Origin: Stratiolaelaps scimitus
Taxonomy: Eukaryota > Arthropoda > Arachnida > Mesostigmata > Laelapidae
Assembly (NCBI GenBank): GCA_019614645.1
Contig: JABWDB010000006.1
Span: 5,270,001 to 5,334,000, forward strand
Reading direction: 5' to 3'
Length of the DNA: 64,000 nucleotides
A model generated the notes under the pieces. The model had not been told where the DNA came from, made no database searches, and was given only the letters and a program-made list of their open reading frames with translations. Both the position numbers and the translations under genes were made by a program. Of the stretch, positions 36,837 to 49,612 are shown in pieces; positions within the stretch are counted from its first letter, which is position 1; the number at the start of each line of letters is the position of its first letter.

Positions 36837-37206
36837 TATCTTTATAATAACAAACACTTTATTCAAAGGTATAATATATAATTGCTACAAGTCTCGCTTA
36901 TGTGCATTTTCAATTTTGGCACGTTGCGTGCCCGTGATGTGCGCGTGATAGTCTCCAGGGGAATAAATCATTTACACATTTTTTCGTGGCTATAAATTTT
37001 GGGAGTATATTCCTTCTGGATCTTGTCGTAGTTTCGACAATATCAAATATTTTTGCAGCCATCGTCGGTTGATTCAACAACATTTTTTGAAGCAAGACTT
37101 TATCTAGGGCGTTAAGACGCTGGACGGCATCTACAATATTTACGTTCTCTTTGTCATATTTACATTTATATGCCACTCGTCTTATAAACTTTTTATACAC
37201 TTTCGT
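36837..37206 (-). mobile_element. APE-type LINE 3' end, copy A
   Basis: Reading the minus strand, the segment holds the C-terminal part of a LINE ORF2 (VYKKFIRRVAYKCKYDKENV onward, to about 36910), an untranslated tail and an AATAAA near 36852, ending in GTTATTAT-type sequence. It is about 93% like copy B at 50823-51198. An 11-base deletion relative to copy B near 36918 shifts the frame just before the stop. The upstream border, near 37206, is at the same place as in copy B. I saw no target duplication. Confidence 0.75.
36910..37200 (-). pseudogene. LINE ORF2 C-terminal remnant, copy A
   Basis: About 95 residues from YKKFIRRVAYKC to LFPWRLSRAHHG match the tail of APE-LINE ORF2, downstream of the RT domain, as in the frame at 6-305. 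No catalytic residue is included. The residues upstream of YKKF in the open frame (from 37266) are probably unrelated flanking sequence, because copy B diverges there. The 11-base deletion near the end changes the last residues, so this copy ends early with a different C-terminus. Confidence 0.65.
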
Positions 37207-37333
37207 TAAAAAAAAAATAGAAATACTAGTTCGTAGCCTGAGTTGTTCTTGCATATCTGGAGACAATACTGTAGAGTCTGATATACAAAAAAAACAAGGA
37301 GTTTAGAGATCCCACTCTTTCAGAGCTTCTAGC

Positions 37334-37361
37334 ATATATATATATATATATATATATATAT
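37334..37361. repeat. (AT)14 microsatellite
   Basis: A perfect AT array of 28 bases. Confidence 0.9.
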
Positions 37362-39289
37362 TCCTCCTGAAAACGTTGGCAGACACAACTTGCACATCGT
37401 GGCTCATGGGGGTCCTCGGTCTTTCAAAGCGCGAAATGGAATCCGTACAAAATAACAAATATAGCAGACGATGTGGAATACTAACTTGAGCGCCTTGTAC
37501 GTATTTGAAAAGTTGGCTTTTAATTCCTTCCAAAGGCGCCAGATTCTAGGTTGCACACACAAAAGTCGCAAACCATAAGTGAAGCAGCTAGAGCGACCTT
37601 CAATCGAGCAGGCAAGCGGCTGTAGGTAGCGAGAGCTTCTGTGGGCTTTGGATATCGCTTGATCGTTGTTTCCTTGTGTTCAATGTTAAATGAAGGATGA
37701 TGATCGGGGACAAGATAGTATTGATTATTGCAACTTCCATAATGTAACTACGAAGCCCCCGCTGGAATGAGGATGTGTGGCAGATACGTGAACGAGTTGA
37801 CATGGGCCACTTATTCGTCCACTATCTAAAAGCCGTTATTAACAGCTGGCGGCAGCCTGAAGCTGCGGAGCAGCCAGTCATACAAACAATGACTGAGCTG
37901 TCAGGTGCAAGCCTTTATGTTTTGGTATGTCTTTGACCCTGGAGATGTTTCTATTTGCACCATGGAACTTCTCTCCTGTTACCTCATACCACACGTGTCC
38001 AGCGGGACTAAAACCGGAACCTTTAGAATTCCATGTCCTCGGCGCTAGCTCTACGCCATCCCGCAAGGTTGCAGATGTAAACATACTCGTGCTGTACATA
38101 ACCAAGTTCCGACATACATAGTCACATTTACGGGTGGTTCTTCGCAATTAGCTTTAGGAGACCCTTATTACTTGGGCGGACCCAGTTATCTACCCGAGAT
38201 CGTCCTCTGCAATCACAATGTATATACCTTACAATGGATATCTTCTCGTCGGGACCATATCATATCCTGTTCGTGACTTGGACCACCGCTTTACAGACCA
38301 CTTCAGTTCAGAGTTTTGCTACCAGTAGGGATGGTGCGATAAGGATCCCTAACGAGCATTGTATTTTACTGACAGCTAGTCCTGATTTGTCGTGAGTCGG
38401 CTTTAACTATTATAACAGGGTGGTTCGTCTTTCCCTTTACAGGTATCCCTTGTACATGTGTGGAAGTTGCTTTGATCGGTAGAGGTGTCCTTAGCCGGCG
38501 AACCATGACTTCTTCATCTTCGGTTGGTAGCACTTTGGGTCTGTGCTGCCCCGTGACCACCACGACCGCTCTCGGATGGCGTGGCCTTTTCAAGGAATGC
38601 ACACGACTATAGACCATTGCTTCCCAGCTGAATAAGCTCTATAAGACTGACTTAATTAATCTAGTAGAGTTAAACATCTCCATTCCAAAAGCTCAGTGGT
38701 GATGCTAAGGTTGCTGACAACAATTTTAAGCCACTGTGGTATGGCCAAGTACAGTTTAGACTTGACGTCACACTCGGAGCAGCGCGTTCGCGGTCGATTT
38801 GCGCCGAATGAAGGCAATCCGTGTGAAGCCCCTCACGCTAATCAGGTATTGTGAAGTCTGCAGTACCTTTCTGGTAATGTAGACTGTCGAAATATGGAAA
38901 TGAAGTGCCCTGTGCGGACCAACAATGTATTGGTTTAATGAAACATTTTGTCTGCATAATTTATTTTGTCAGGTAAGAAGGAATACAGCCTTGACACTTG
39001 CATTACAGCACAACATCAATATAATACTATGCTACTCTCGTCAATCCCTGACACCTAACATAGGAATCCTTGACAATTGGTTTCCTCATTAAGTTTAAAG
39101 TGCTCTGCCGCTACGCGTGCTGACTCATGTTAGTTCACAAGCACCCGTAGTTTGTTTCCGAGACACCTTTCGCTAATGTTTATTAACTGCAGACAAATAC
39201 AGCATCGCTCCCTGCAAACCACATATACTTATGTATCTACTGCAACTATCGCCAACCGCAAACAATCCACTCAACGTAGTTATTCAGGT

Positions 39290-39292
<3 letters not shown>

Positions 39293-39337
<45 letters not shown>
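39293..39337. repeat. (AT)n followed by (TATG)n microsatellite
   Basis: An AT array of about 33 bases passing into three or four TATG units. Confidence 0.9.
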
Positions 39338-40039
39338 GCACGTAGATTAGCTTCAGTGCTTCGACGTTAATAACATCACTGACTACCAGGACAGCAAGTG
39401 GCGCCAGTGGGACGGGCGGTTGGCCTGGAATCTGTCATGGGAAAAGCAACTCTCCGAGGCTCTCCAGCACGTGCACCAACGACGCGGGCCCTAGCATGTC
39501 ATATTGTTATTAATAGCGTATTAATCTATTTAGCTGTGTTCTTGATTACGGCCGACCCCGTTCGCCGCCTCCCGCCATGCACACGATATCGGCCTGATAT
39601 AGGACAAAACGATCGACCGACGGGGTAAGATGAAGAGGCTGGCACAACGAGCCAGCTTCGTTTTGTTCCGCCTACCCCGCAGGACGCCTGCCCCCGACGC
39701 GTGATTAACATGCAAACAGTATAGCGGCATTTATTTGAGTCGCACCCCGCAGTGTTTTTTTTTTGGCGCAATTGCCTCTTTATTGCCGTCTTCATGAATC
39801 CGTCATGTCCCCTCCAGTTCGACTGACGTGCGCGTGTAGATACTATATGATACTGTTGTCATGAGGAGACGAACGAAATAAAACAAACGGTTGCTGTCTT
39901 GCTGATTGAAAGCAGAATCACTTGTGGAACAACAATGGCAAAAAGAGCAACAGTCATAAACAACGAGTGCACCAACCGAGGAACCGGTGCAAAGCTGCTA
40001 GCGGTACAGAGGCGTATGAGAGGATGAACATTTTATTGG

Positions 40040-40088
40040 ATATATAATAATATAATATATATATATATATAATATATATATATATATA
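40040..40088. repeat. degenerate (TA)n array
   Basis: TA units interrupted three times by AA, about 49 bases in all. Confidence 0.85.
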
Positions 40089-42598
40089 GGGGTGTAATAA
40101 TTGTTAAAAAAAAAGTCTTATCGACCTCTTGGGAAGGCGTGGGTGCAAGTCATGATTCGTGCTGGGACAGCGGATGGCCGGAAAGAATGACATTTGGTGT
40201 TATCGACTAGAACAACTCAGTGAGCTCAGATCGAAATTAAAATGACACAGATAACCTAAGATGAGTATACCTCGATATTCGCTCATCGCAAGGCGATCTA
40301 GACAACGGATACTTTTAGATGGCAATTAGCGCCTAAAACAAATCACACATTAAGGACTAGCGAGGCCGTTGAAGCTTTCATAGATCTCTGATCTGCGTAT
40401 ATAAAGCACTTCGAAGTTAAGTACAAAATTACTCGGAAAACTCTACACTTTTCCAGCAAAAAAGTTACTCGTATCTTTCGTCGCAGATTGTGTTCCCTCC
40501 AACTGGTGGGCGTACCTGGCTGCAATCAACTTGGCTTTCTGCCAATTCGATTCACCGGTTTATTATATTGTTCTTATTTAACTATTGCGATTGATTATAT
40601 CGACCAATATTCCTGCATTTCGGTAATATTATATAATAATACGATTACATCCATGGTAAAATTGCCATTCGTTACTGCTTCATAGGATGGACCCCTTGAT
40701 TTTTAATCATATTTCGAATGTCTGATTCAACACCACTCTGCACCACTCAAGAAGTCCAAGATCGGACCACGGTTGTGATTGGCTATCATCAAAGAACGTT
40801 TTCGTTTATTATTAAATCGCTTATGTTGACTATGCATGCGTCGAGAGAATATCATTCTACTACAAGTATTCTATCGTCTCTGTGATACGGCCCAATATGA
40901 AGCAAAACATTTAACCAAGAAAAGAATAAAAAAAAATCGCAGGGGACGAACCTTGGTATGGATTGGTTGGGGAGTCAGGGGATCGGATGAGAATCAGTTC
41001 GAGAATATAGCTATAGTGAACGCGAACACACCCAATAGACTGATATAGTTTTTGTTACCATTCTCGTATATTAAAACATGCCCCTAATTCGCTGGTTGCT
41101 CGCCAGGGCTGCGAGGCAAATACCTCGGGGTAATGTTGCCTGATGCAGATTCGTCTGATGGAGCTGCACTCGAAACTACCTCGCGTCACCTTGTTTCATC
41201 TACTATATGACAGTTGCATCTACTGAGTTGGAATTGGATCGATGAAGTGCATTATCCGAACGCCTCTACAGTTTGAACCCACTTCTACGTGGTGTCAGGA
41301 TGTTCACTATTGCTCGCTTGGTGATACACCGGCAATCACTGAAGCCCGTGCTGCTTATCAGAATGATCGATGTCAGAATGAGTACCTGACCTTGATTCTA
41401 TCTACACAGCGACCAGTTTGCATTAAATATCTGTCTAGCTAGCTGTCGAGCAACATTCGCTATCATTCAGTGTTAGTTATAGATGGGATTCTTTGTTGCA
41501 GTCAGAACGAGCTGCTTACCAACCAACTTGATTGTAAAACAGGATGACGTAAATGTGCAAGCTACGTGTACAGCATGTGTATGCATAGTATTTTTCTTTG
41601 TTCCGTAGAATATCTCAGACGGGACGGGCTGCAGCCCTGGACCTGTCGAACCGCCTCGAGCAGTGTAGCAACGCGAATGCCTGCTGGGACAAAGAAACTC
41701 GAACAGAAACTGCTGTTTTCTTCTGGTCGCCTGCAGAGGGAACAGCCATCAGGGTGTGACCGCGGGAGCGCCTTCCATGCTTCTACCTCAAGCTAATTTT
41801 CGACTGAAACTTACAATCAAGGTCGCGCCGTTACGGCTCTGAAGCATTATGTTGTGACATTAAACAAGATACTGTACGAGACAAGCTAGATGCGCCTCTG
41901 TTGCCCGTCGTTGTACGGGGTTACAGCATAGGTGTTGCTTGTCTTAATAGGGGTTCTTTGTATTGTCTGTTTTTCAACTTTTCGAACCATGTTCAAATTA
42001 TGGATCGATTTTATCGAATCATTCGCCAATACTTAGGTTGGGTTGGGTTTTTGTTAATCATTGACCTTTTATAGATTTTCTAGAGGCAGTTAGGTATTGC
42101 ACAGTCAACTAGGAAATTCGATCAGGTCAGAATTCGGCGATGCGCCCGGTTAAGAACGGTCACATTTTATCTTCTCCTCTGAGTTTCGAAGGCAGTATTA
42201 AGTGATGGTACACCTGCTAATCTAAAAGCAGGGGCTTAACTAGTCTTTGAAGGGATCTGTTTCCGGGATTTTCTTCTGTGGTAGGAAATTAATATCATCT
42301 AATCAATGGAAGTATTTTCGAGTTGATACAGCCACCGCCAGAAGTCGGTTATCGCAGCGAGTTGAGGCAGTGAGGGAAAGCTGCCAGTTTCATTCGGGAG
42401 CGAGGGAAATAATAGAGAGAAAAGCTTCGTCCCTAACAATGGCTAAATGGAGAAGCGATTATTTCATTTTTCGAGTTAATTTCTTTTGTCCGGAAGGACG
42501 CCCCATCGTTGCACGCTAAGCACAAACGCCCGAGGGTTGATCCGGTTTGGGTCCCGTCCGGCTCACCACTGCTCTTCATTGTCCTATGCGTAATTCAC

Positions 42599-42633
42599 TA
42601 ATTATTATTATTGTTATTATTATTATTATTATT
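42599..42633. repeat. (ATT)n microsatellite
   Basis: A trinucleotide array of about 35 bases with one G interruption. Confidence 0.9.
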
Positions 42634-44959
42634 GTGAACAAAAAAATTAGCGCGGAGTGCCTTTGAAGGGGCCTCTTCAAAACTCCCACATACTGTCTCT
42701 TTTCATTATCTCAAGAGGTTACGACTTGGAGTGTTACTTGATTTGACTTCGAAATAGCAGAATTTAATTTACAGACAGCTATGTTTATTTGACAAGTGAG
42801 AACTTCGCTGTGTATTATTTTTGTCCGATATGCTGCCAACCTTCCTCTGAAACTTAGACATTAAAAACCGGTAAGGAATGATCATCTCTATTCTGGATTT
42901 TCCCCAACAGTGATCTGCAAGTTCCACCGCCCCCATGGTAGACTAAATGTTTGCCGAATTTAAACATCACCTTCGGTAAATTTTCCACGCTTTCTTTTTC
43001 CTATGGATACACACATGTCCCCACGGTGCGTGGCCATATTCGTGTGGTGACACCCCCATACGAAACGAACATTTAGACGGTAACCTGTATTTTTAAGTTG
43101 AAACGAAAGAGAGAGAATTGTGAAGATCACATTCAGCCTATGGCGGCCTATTTTGCATAATATCCCATTCAGCACTCCGCGATCTTCACCAACTTTTGGC
43201 ACTTTCCCGAATAGCTTCTCGTGCTTTTAGCTGCTTGTTGCATGCAGGATAGAATCTCAATATATATATATTGGGGGAAAGGAGGAGAAAAAGTATTTTG
43301 CAGGAAAGTTGTGCTTCGAAATCGTCATACTCCGCTTGTTCCCAACTTCGGGTTGCAAAATGCCCCGAATATTCTGTACGATTCAACTGATTCGCCAGGC
43401 GCTGAGTCCGCGATACATCCTGATAATCGAACTAAGTATTGACGAATTCATTCCATTCAATATTATGTTCATTAAGGAAAAAGTATGTTTTAGTATTGTT
43501 CTGTATCTCGTGATCATTTCTGGGTATTCCTACATACCGCCAATTGACCTATTCAGTCAAATTGTGGCCAAAGCGCAATAGCTCAAGCAATGATAAATTG
43601 CTAACTAACATATCAATATGATACAGCTACAAACGTGTGGTTCCATTTGAGGCAGGAAGAACAGATATCCGCACCGCAAGGCTTCGAGTTATCGTCTCGA
43701 TTTGTATTTGCCCAATGAAGCAATGCCGAAAGCAGTTGTACCATGGACGTTAAATGTTGGCTGCGAGTCAGCCCGGAAAACTTACAAGGCTTCAAGTTAA
43801 AGGTTCAGCAGTCAGCTGGGGTATCAACAGCTTAAAAACCATTATAACAAGTGTCACTCTATAGGACATCTAAGAGGACACAGTTGTTTTTTTCAGAAGT
43901 TAGGGAAAACCTTCTCAATAAACCAGATACAGCCTCATTCCTACGATATAGACATTTCCTATTCTGACAATCGATGTATCAGCTGTTCTCGTGGTGTACT
44001 TTCATTGGCTCTAGCTGGTAGCATTTCCGGCCATAAACACTTGATAAACATCGGCATCGTGAACCAACAGATGTCACGAGCTGCATATAAGGTGTTATGA
44101 ACCGAACTCGGTACATGATCACTGCCATAGATACAAAGCACTATAGCGGTTCTCTAATAAAGATGCATATAACAGATTCATAGCATCAATAAATGGCAGC
44201 TAACAGTCGAGTTAACAAGGAGACCCGATATTGTCGAGCTGGAACTGTTGCTGGCAAATACCCCTCATAGAATAGCTGATTTCGTATCTGGCAGACCCAA
44301 TCATTCAATCCTCAGCAAAGACCGACAACGTTGTCTGCTCGGACGAGCTGCCGTCAGTTGAAACTTAAACTCTCTGGTGGAAAATGTAGATCGTGTAGCA
44401 TTTTCTCTGCTCTATTTCGATGGGTTCGTAAGTGTTATAGAAACAAATCGAGATGTGGAAAATGTTTGTACCTATATATTTCTATATGATTTCTACTTAT
44501 ATGTTCAGTGGCCATGAAGTGATATATAGATGTATATCTATACACTATCACCTTTCTTCATAATCTTCACCGCTTCATGACACGAAACACTTAAACGGAC
44601 GGAGATTACTAAAATGGACGTAAGACTTTTCCAAGGTGAAAAATCACTTAAAACTGAAGTATGGTACATTATAAAATGTGGACATACTGTGGACGTACAA
44701 TATATTATATAATTCCTCCAATTTTGGAGGCATTATGTAAGACATCGTATTATTTTGTACTATATTGTATTTTCGTTCGATGAATTTGGCATATATATAT
44801 ACGTATATGTATGAGTAAACAGGAACAATCAGGAACAATCAACAATCTCCGTAAATATATGCGTCATAACCAAAGACGAGCTACCTTTCTTTCAGAGCGG
44901 TCGTAGTCCGAGACAGAAACTGTCTCCTAAATGCTATAGTAAATAAGCTAGCGAAGAAC

Positions 44960-45560
44960 ATCATAGTGCATCAATGTAAGCGAAGTCATGCTAGTTTGAG
45001 GTCACTTTCGAAGACGGGACGGCTACGGCGGCGATTGCCCACGCCTGCCGAAAACGTGCGCGGACTATACACAAAGGCTTGGAACCACAAAGGCTCGTTG
45101 TGTACCGACGTGAAGCCTGAACGCGGACAACAGCAACGTGACAGCCTCTGGCAAACATTCTCTACTCGACCCGTTCGTTTAATACAAGCAAATAGAAGCG
45201 GAACTAAAGGACTGGAGTGCTGTTGAAAACGTTGGGTGAATACGCAAGAGATCTGTCATCGTGTCACAACGACACCACCGTTTCGGTATAACTGGTTTCC
45301 GCCGCGTGGGAACCTGGTAACAGCTCGTGGAAACACGACCCGAATACTGGCGTTTCGATGAATCCAGGTAGATTAAATTTGAGTTGAACTATGGCTGGCT
45401 CAGGGTGCGTACGCGATTTTGCGGACCACCTTGCACACGGTATGCGACTGTGAGAAATAATTAGACGTAAATACCGTTCAAACTGTCTGCGCTCCATAGA
45501 GGGGTGTGAATGCAGAGGTCACACCGTAGACGTCAAATGGCTAATTTTCAGGCTGAGAGT
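44960..45560 (+). pseudogene. probable Tc1-like transposase relic
   Basis: A frame at 44966-45226 contains SLSKTGRLRRRLPTPAENVR, resembling the GRPR box and following helix of Tc1-like transposases. About 100 bases later another frame reads PEYWRFDESR, a stop, then GWLRVRTRFCGPPCTRYATV, which matches the first catalytic motif (W..v.f.DESRF) and the strand after it (GRvRVWRrpGErY). The spacing between the two parts is shorter than in complete proteins. The second and third catalytic residues were not found and inverted termini were not recognised. It is an old relic. Confidence 0.4.
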
Positions 45561-47060
45561 CAGAGTAAAAATATTAATGGGGTGTAATTCATCTTGGTCG
45601 GGCTCCCTGCAGCACGGTTGCACCTATCCAAGCGACATCGACGACTGTGATCCAGTGAGACCGTCCCAGATGAATAGTGTGTGTGTGTGTGTGTGGCTTA
45701 CGCAATTATCATTCTGTCAACCATATAAATTGTGCAATGAAGTGTGAGCAATTCGTTTATGTGGTCGTTGTTAGATTGGTTGCTCGGCGTTCATTGTCCG
45801 CCGTTAAATGAATGTTTGCAGATGGGTTGCCGCAGACATACAAAGTCGAGTTACTTTTTTAATCAACGGTATCAACAGTATGTGTTTGCGACTCCTGGTG
45901 GTTCGCACATTGGCAGAGTTGCTATCGGTAGACGACCCTATGTACCGCGTTGTATTGTAAGTCAACGTACCATCATTCAACATGAGTGTGTAGGTTATGC
46001 TCGACTGGCGGGGGCTGCCAGGCGCTCAATGTATATTCTATTTCGCCGACGTCCCTCCAGTAAACCCCGAATTCCGGCTGAACACCAGCTCAGTTCCCAC
46101 GATCTAATCTTTAGGATTTCGCCTGTAATAGGAGCGCCATGTCCATCAGAGAACTCGGGAGTTATCTACGCTGATACCCAGATATGTTTACATATTTCGT
46201 TACTGCTGAGAGATTTCCACTGACCATCATAGGCTTAGAGGAAACATCGAGGTGAAGGAAGTCTGGAAATTAATAAGAAGACCATTTTCACTGGATATTT
46301 AGTGATTCTGATTCGAGCTGGCCCTATACTAATACATGAAAATTAGCGTAAACGAGGGTCCGTGTCTAAATGTGACATTTGTTAACGTTAGTTCTATACA
46401 GAATGGAGTGGTGCGTGGGGGCCCAGCCGGTGCACTCGTGTTCAAGTGGCAAACCCCTAGGGTCTAACCCAGCTTGATACGTCTATGCATTTTATATATA
46501 CATTCAAATATTAATGTCGCTGTAGATCAATTGAAGAGACTCCAACCCATTCTGAATTAACGTAAACGTGTCAAAAGCATCTGCTTCCTCAACTGAATGA
46601 GAATTCATACGTGTGTATGAACACACTATACCTATCCATTTCGTCAAGTGAGCCCAAAAGGTCGGGGTGGCCAAAGTCAGCTATATGGTTGTGTGCAGGA
46701 GACCGACGAGAACTCAGGGTGTGCACGATGAGGTATGAAATTCCTCGTATTTGAAGAGAAGCGCAGGGATCAAGGTGGCGACAGGATGCCCACTAATAAA
46801 ATTGACCCCCCATCAATAGTTCGGAAGCCGATCATCCTCTTGGATCTCTTCCTTATTATTTTCTAGGTGCGTAGAATGCCTCTTACAATGAATCCGTTCA
46901 TTATACACGTAATGCAACTTCTCATCATTTGGCCTCAACGTAAATGTGAACCTCTATGCACACCGATGCTAATTTCCGAAACATTTTCGTGGTGCACGTT
47001 CACACATCTGTGGAAAACTTGTGGACTAGTCCAAACGTCAATTTCTTTCAAGAACAAGGA
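45560..47060. other. anonymous DNA between two transposon relics
   Basis: Includes a 159-residue plus frame at 45744-46223 with no motif I recognise. Parts of it may be further remains of the Tc1-like relic, but I could not align any. Confidence 0.45.
45664..45695. repeat. (GT)n microsatellite
   Basis: A short GT run of about 16-18 bases around 45678-45695. Confidence 0.7.
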
Positions 47061-47930
47061 TGTTTTATGAAACTCGGCATTCTACAAGACTACAAGGCTA
47101 GCCTAATTCACTCATATTTGGTAAAGTTGTTTGGCCGGGAGACCCTATGCGCAAGAAATGTACAGGAAAAGAGTGATGGTATCCGCAGTTTAAGGCAAAA
47201 AAGGCGAGCTGCCGAAGAGCAACTGGAGGTGATCGGGGGAAAAACCACACAAAACAATGGGCGAACTGAATGTCCGACGCACTGGCACCAGCTTTGCGAG
47301 CGCCACTGCAGGATCGTCGTGCCCCATTGTTCAGCGCATCCTCAGGGACCATTTTTGCATGAGGGAGGTTTTGGTCGAACAGGTACCACGCAATTTACTA
47401 ACGGAACGAATCGAGTTCCGAGTTTTTCCTGTGAGCAGAACTCCCGTTATTATTCTATGGCGAAAGCGACCCTGAAACGTACCCACACGATTGATGGGAC
47501 ATGGATCAAATGGCACATGCAGCCCGATAGGAACCAGGGAGTATGTAAATCCAGCTGAAACAGATGCATCTCGGCGGCAAAAGGATGCTAAATATGGCCA
47601 TATATTTCAACGGAATCATTTTCTACCGGCTGCTACCTTCGGTAACTTCCGTAACTCGAAAGTTGTATGAAAACTTTTTCGCAGGACACCAAGATATGCG
47701 GCTTCTTTGTGGTGTACACGTGCGTAGCTTCTACGAGACAACCCTCGTCCAACGCTACGCTTGTTTGGGTTTTTTTTTTTAGACGAGAGGTAAAATGTCA
47801 AGTTGAGTTAGCCTACATGTCCTCCTGATAAAAGCCCGCTAGACTTCTGCCATTTTCGCCGATTGCAGAGCGGACTCAGGCTCACCAAAATCGGAATGGT
47901 TTCGAACAACTATTCAGAGGTGTAATATAT
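47060..47930 (+). pseudogene. mariner transposase relic, frameshifted through its length
   Basis: Successive frames carry mariner motifs in the right order. Around 47110-47200: SYLVKLFGRETLCARNVQEK (helix-turn-helix). At 47257-47475: SCPIVQRILRDHFCMREV and VPRNLLTERIEFRV (the 'vqrILhdhLhMrKv..rWVPr.Lt' block). Near 47490: HTIDGTWIKW (first catalytic motif). From 47575: GKRMLNMAIYFNGIIFYRLL (strand after it). Near 47730: LLRDNPRPTLR (second aspartate). Near 47825: PPDKSPLDFCHF (third motif). At least three frameshifts and several stops separate these parts. The first motif has DG where DE is usual. It is a different mariner subfamily from the elements at 14 kb and 59 kb. Confidence 0.7.
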
Positions 47931-48013
47931 GGCCTTTCGCGTGTGACATCCCCACGAGTAATTAATTCCCTTAAGGAGATCATACTGATCACACAGAAAA
48001 ACGTCTTTCTTTA

Positions 48014-48047
48014 ACGGTCAAAAGTTATTTATTCAACTTTTGACCGT
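48014..48047. repeat. hairpin, 13-bp perfect arms
   Basis: ACGGTCAAAAGTT, eight loop bases, then its exact reverse complement. Confidence 0.8.
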
Positions 48048-48904
48048 GCATACTTACGCATGTGTTATCAGACTGGGTTAGGAAAGGTGTTTGCGTACTC
48101 AACACAAAATTAGAGTCGTCTCACCTCCGTCTAGACAGAAAGCAGCATCGACCATGTCCAGAACATATCTCGGATTGAAGAATTCTCATGTTTCCATTCA
48201 ACGCACGTCTGTCTGCTGTCTCAATGTGGACTGCATGCGATCCGCTGCCGACCACGAGGCCTAGCCACGCTACGGGCGAATTGTGTACTTGGCCGGACAT
48301 CTTATACTGATTCGTTTTGTGAGCTCAAATACGTAATATCCCAAGCTTAAGTAGTTGATCAGTTTGACCAGTAATCTTTCGAGTAAATTTGCTTTGCTCT
48401 ATTTAGAGCAGCGGGTCGACGGCATGTTAAGAAACACTTGAAATCAACAATAGAGTAAGCGCCGAATTTAGCCATTAAAGCTATCAAACAGACCGGAAAC
48501 AATTCATTTTATTTGCTTTTATGCATATTTGTTTTATGTAAGGCTATGCAGCGTCTCTGTGTGAGTCATCTTCTATGGTTCGGTTCCTGCAGATATATAT
48601 ATATAAACATATAATTTTGAGCTCCTTGTATTTACCTATTTATCCATGCGCGGACCCTGTTATTGCTATTTTGAAATCCATCAGACGTTGATATTGACCA
48701 TTCATATAGACAGATGGACAAATAATATAGGTATAATCGTTAGGTAGATTTATTACCATCCCCAGGACGGGATGTGTTCAAAGAAGAGGAACGTAAGGAT
48801 CGTGCAACATTGTTGCATAAGGCCCTATCTTAGTTTCAAAAAGTTCTTTCCTATTTGGCTGACTGAAGTATCCAGGCCGACACTTCATTCATCAGGAAGT
48901 GTAT

Positions 48905-49455
48905 CCTACTCAGAAGACAGAAGACCTTCCACTATTTCGAGTGCATTCGAAGTTCGTCCCTTATCCAGTATTGGACATACAGCTGCTAAAATGCCACGAA
49001 AGGCTATCTCGAAACAGAAACATAAAAGTCCCCCTATTCTCTAACAGCATAGACGGGAATATCACGCTCAGCGAGCAGCTCATTTTGCCTTTTTCGAAAC
49101 CCAACATTTCTATATGTTTTGATGGAAACCTCTTCGTTTAATAATGATATAGTAGTATTTATATAATACTAAATGTCAACAGATAAAGCACAACAATTGT
49201 TAATTAAGATAACAATGTATCTTGATATATCATAGGGCGGCTATGTCAAAACATACAGCCGATACCGTACAACAGTTGCTGCATTTGATATTCCTGCCTA
49301 CTGCTGTTAAAAAATAAGGGAATATCTTTCTGTTTCACTGACTGCGATAGCCTTTCGTGGCATTTCAGTAGCTACGTGTCTAACACTAGATAAGGGACGA
49401 GCTTCGTATCCAAATGCAATCGAAATAGTAAAAGTCTTCTGTCTTCTGGAAATGC
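48905..49455. mobile_element. foldback element with about 130-bp inverted arms
   Basis: Bases 48905-49035 recur in inverted orientation at about 49317-49455 with roughly 80% identity; the best block surrounds GATAGCCTTTCGTGGCATTT on the right arm. Similarity may extend outward to about 48866 and 49500. An AT-rich centre of about 280 bases has no coding potential. The right outer edge (49456-49500) resembles 43725-43770, so the sequence is dispersed. This is the structure of a MITE or foldback transposon. Terminal bases and target duplication are not clear. Confidence 0.55.
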
Positions 49456-49576
49456 AAAAGTACTACCGTGGACCTGAAATGTCGGCTGCGAATCAACCTG
49501 TACACAGTATTTCATGATCGCCTTTTTTAGTTCTATTTTCGTTTAGTTCTATTTCGTGGCAGTTCCATTTATAACC

Positions 49577-49612
49577 TTAATGGGCTGGTACTCGAACGTA
49601 CCAGTCCATTAA
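49577..49612. repeat. hairpin, 15-bp arms with one mismatch
   Basis: TTAATGGGCTGGTAC, six loop bases, then the reverse complement with one G/A difference. Confidence 0.85.

Larger units (their letters stand above)
37362..44950. other. anonymous DNA without a recognised gene
   Basis: Contains microsatellites at 39293-39325, 40040-40088 and 42599-42633 and short AT tracts near 43260 and 44790. Frames are at most 90 residues with no family motif. Bases 43725-43770 share about 45 bases with 49456-49500, part of the foldback element farther on, so at least one old repeat lies here unrecognised. Confidence 0.55.

Noticed and set aside
45744..46223. 159-residue plus-strand frame after the Tc1-like relic
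   Set aside because: No transposase motif could be placed in it and no other family fits.
48014..48047. Hairpin as a bacterial-type terminator
   Set aside because: The window is eukaryotic and there is no upstream gene or following T run.
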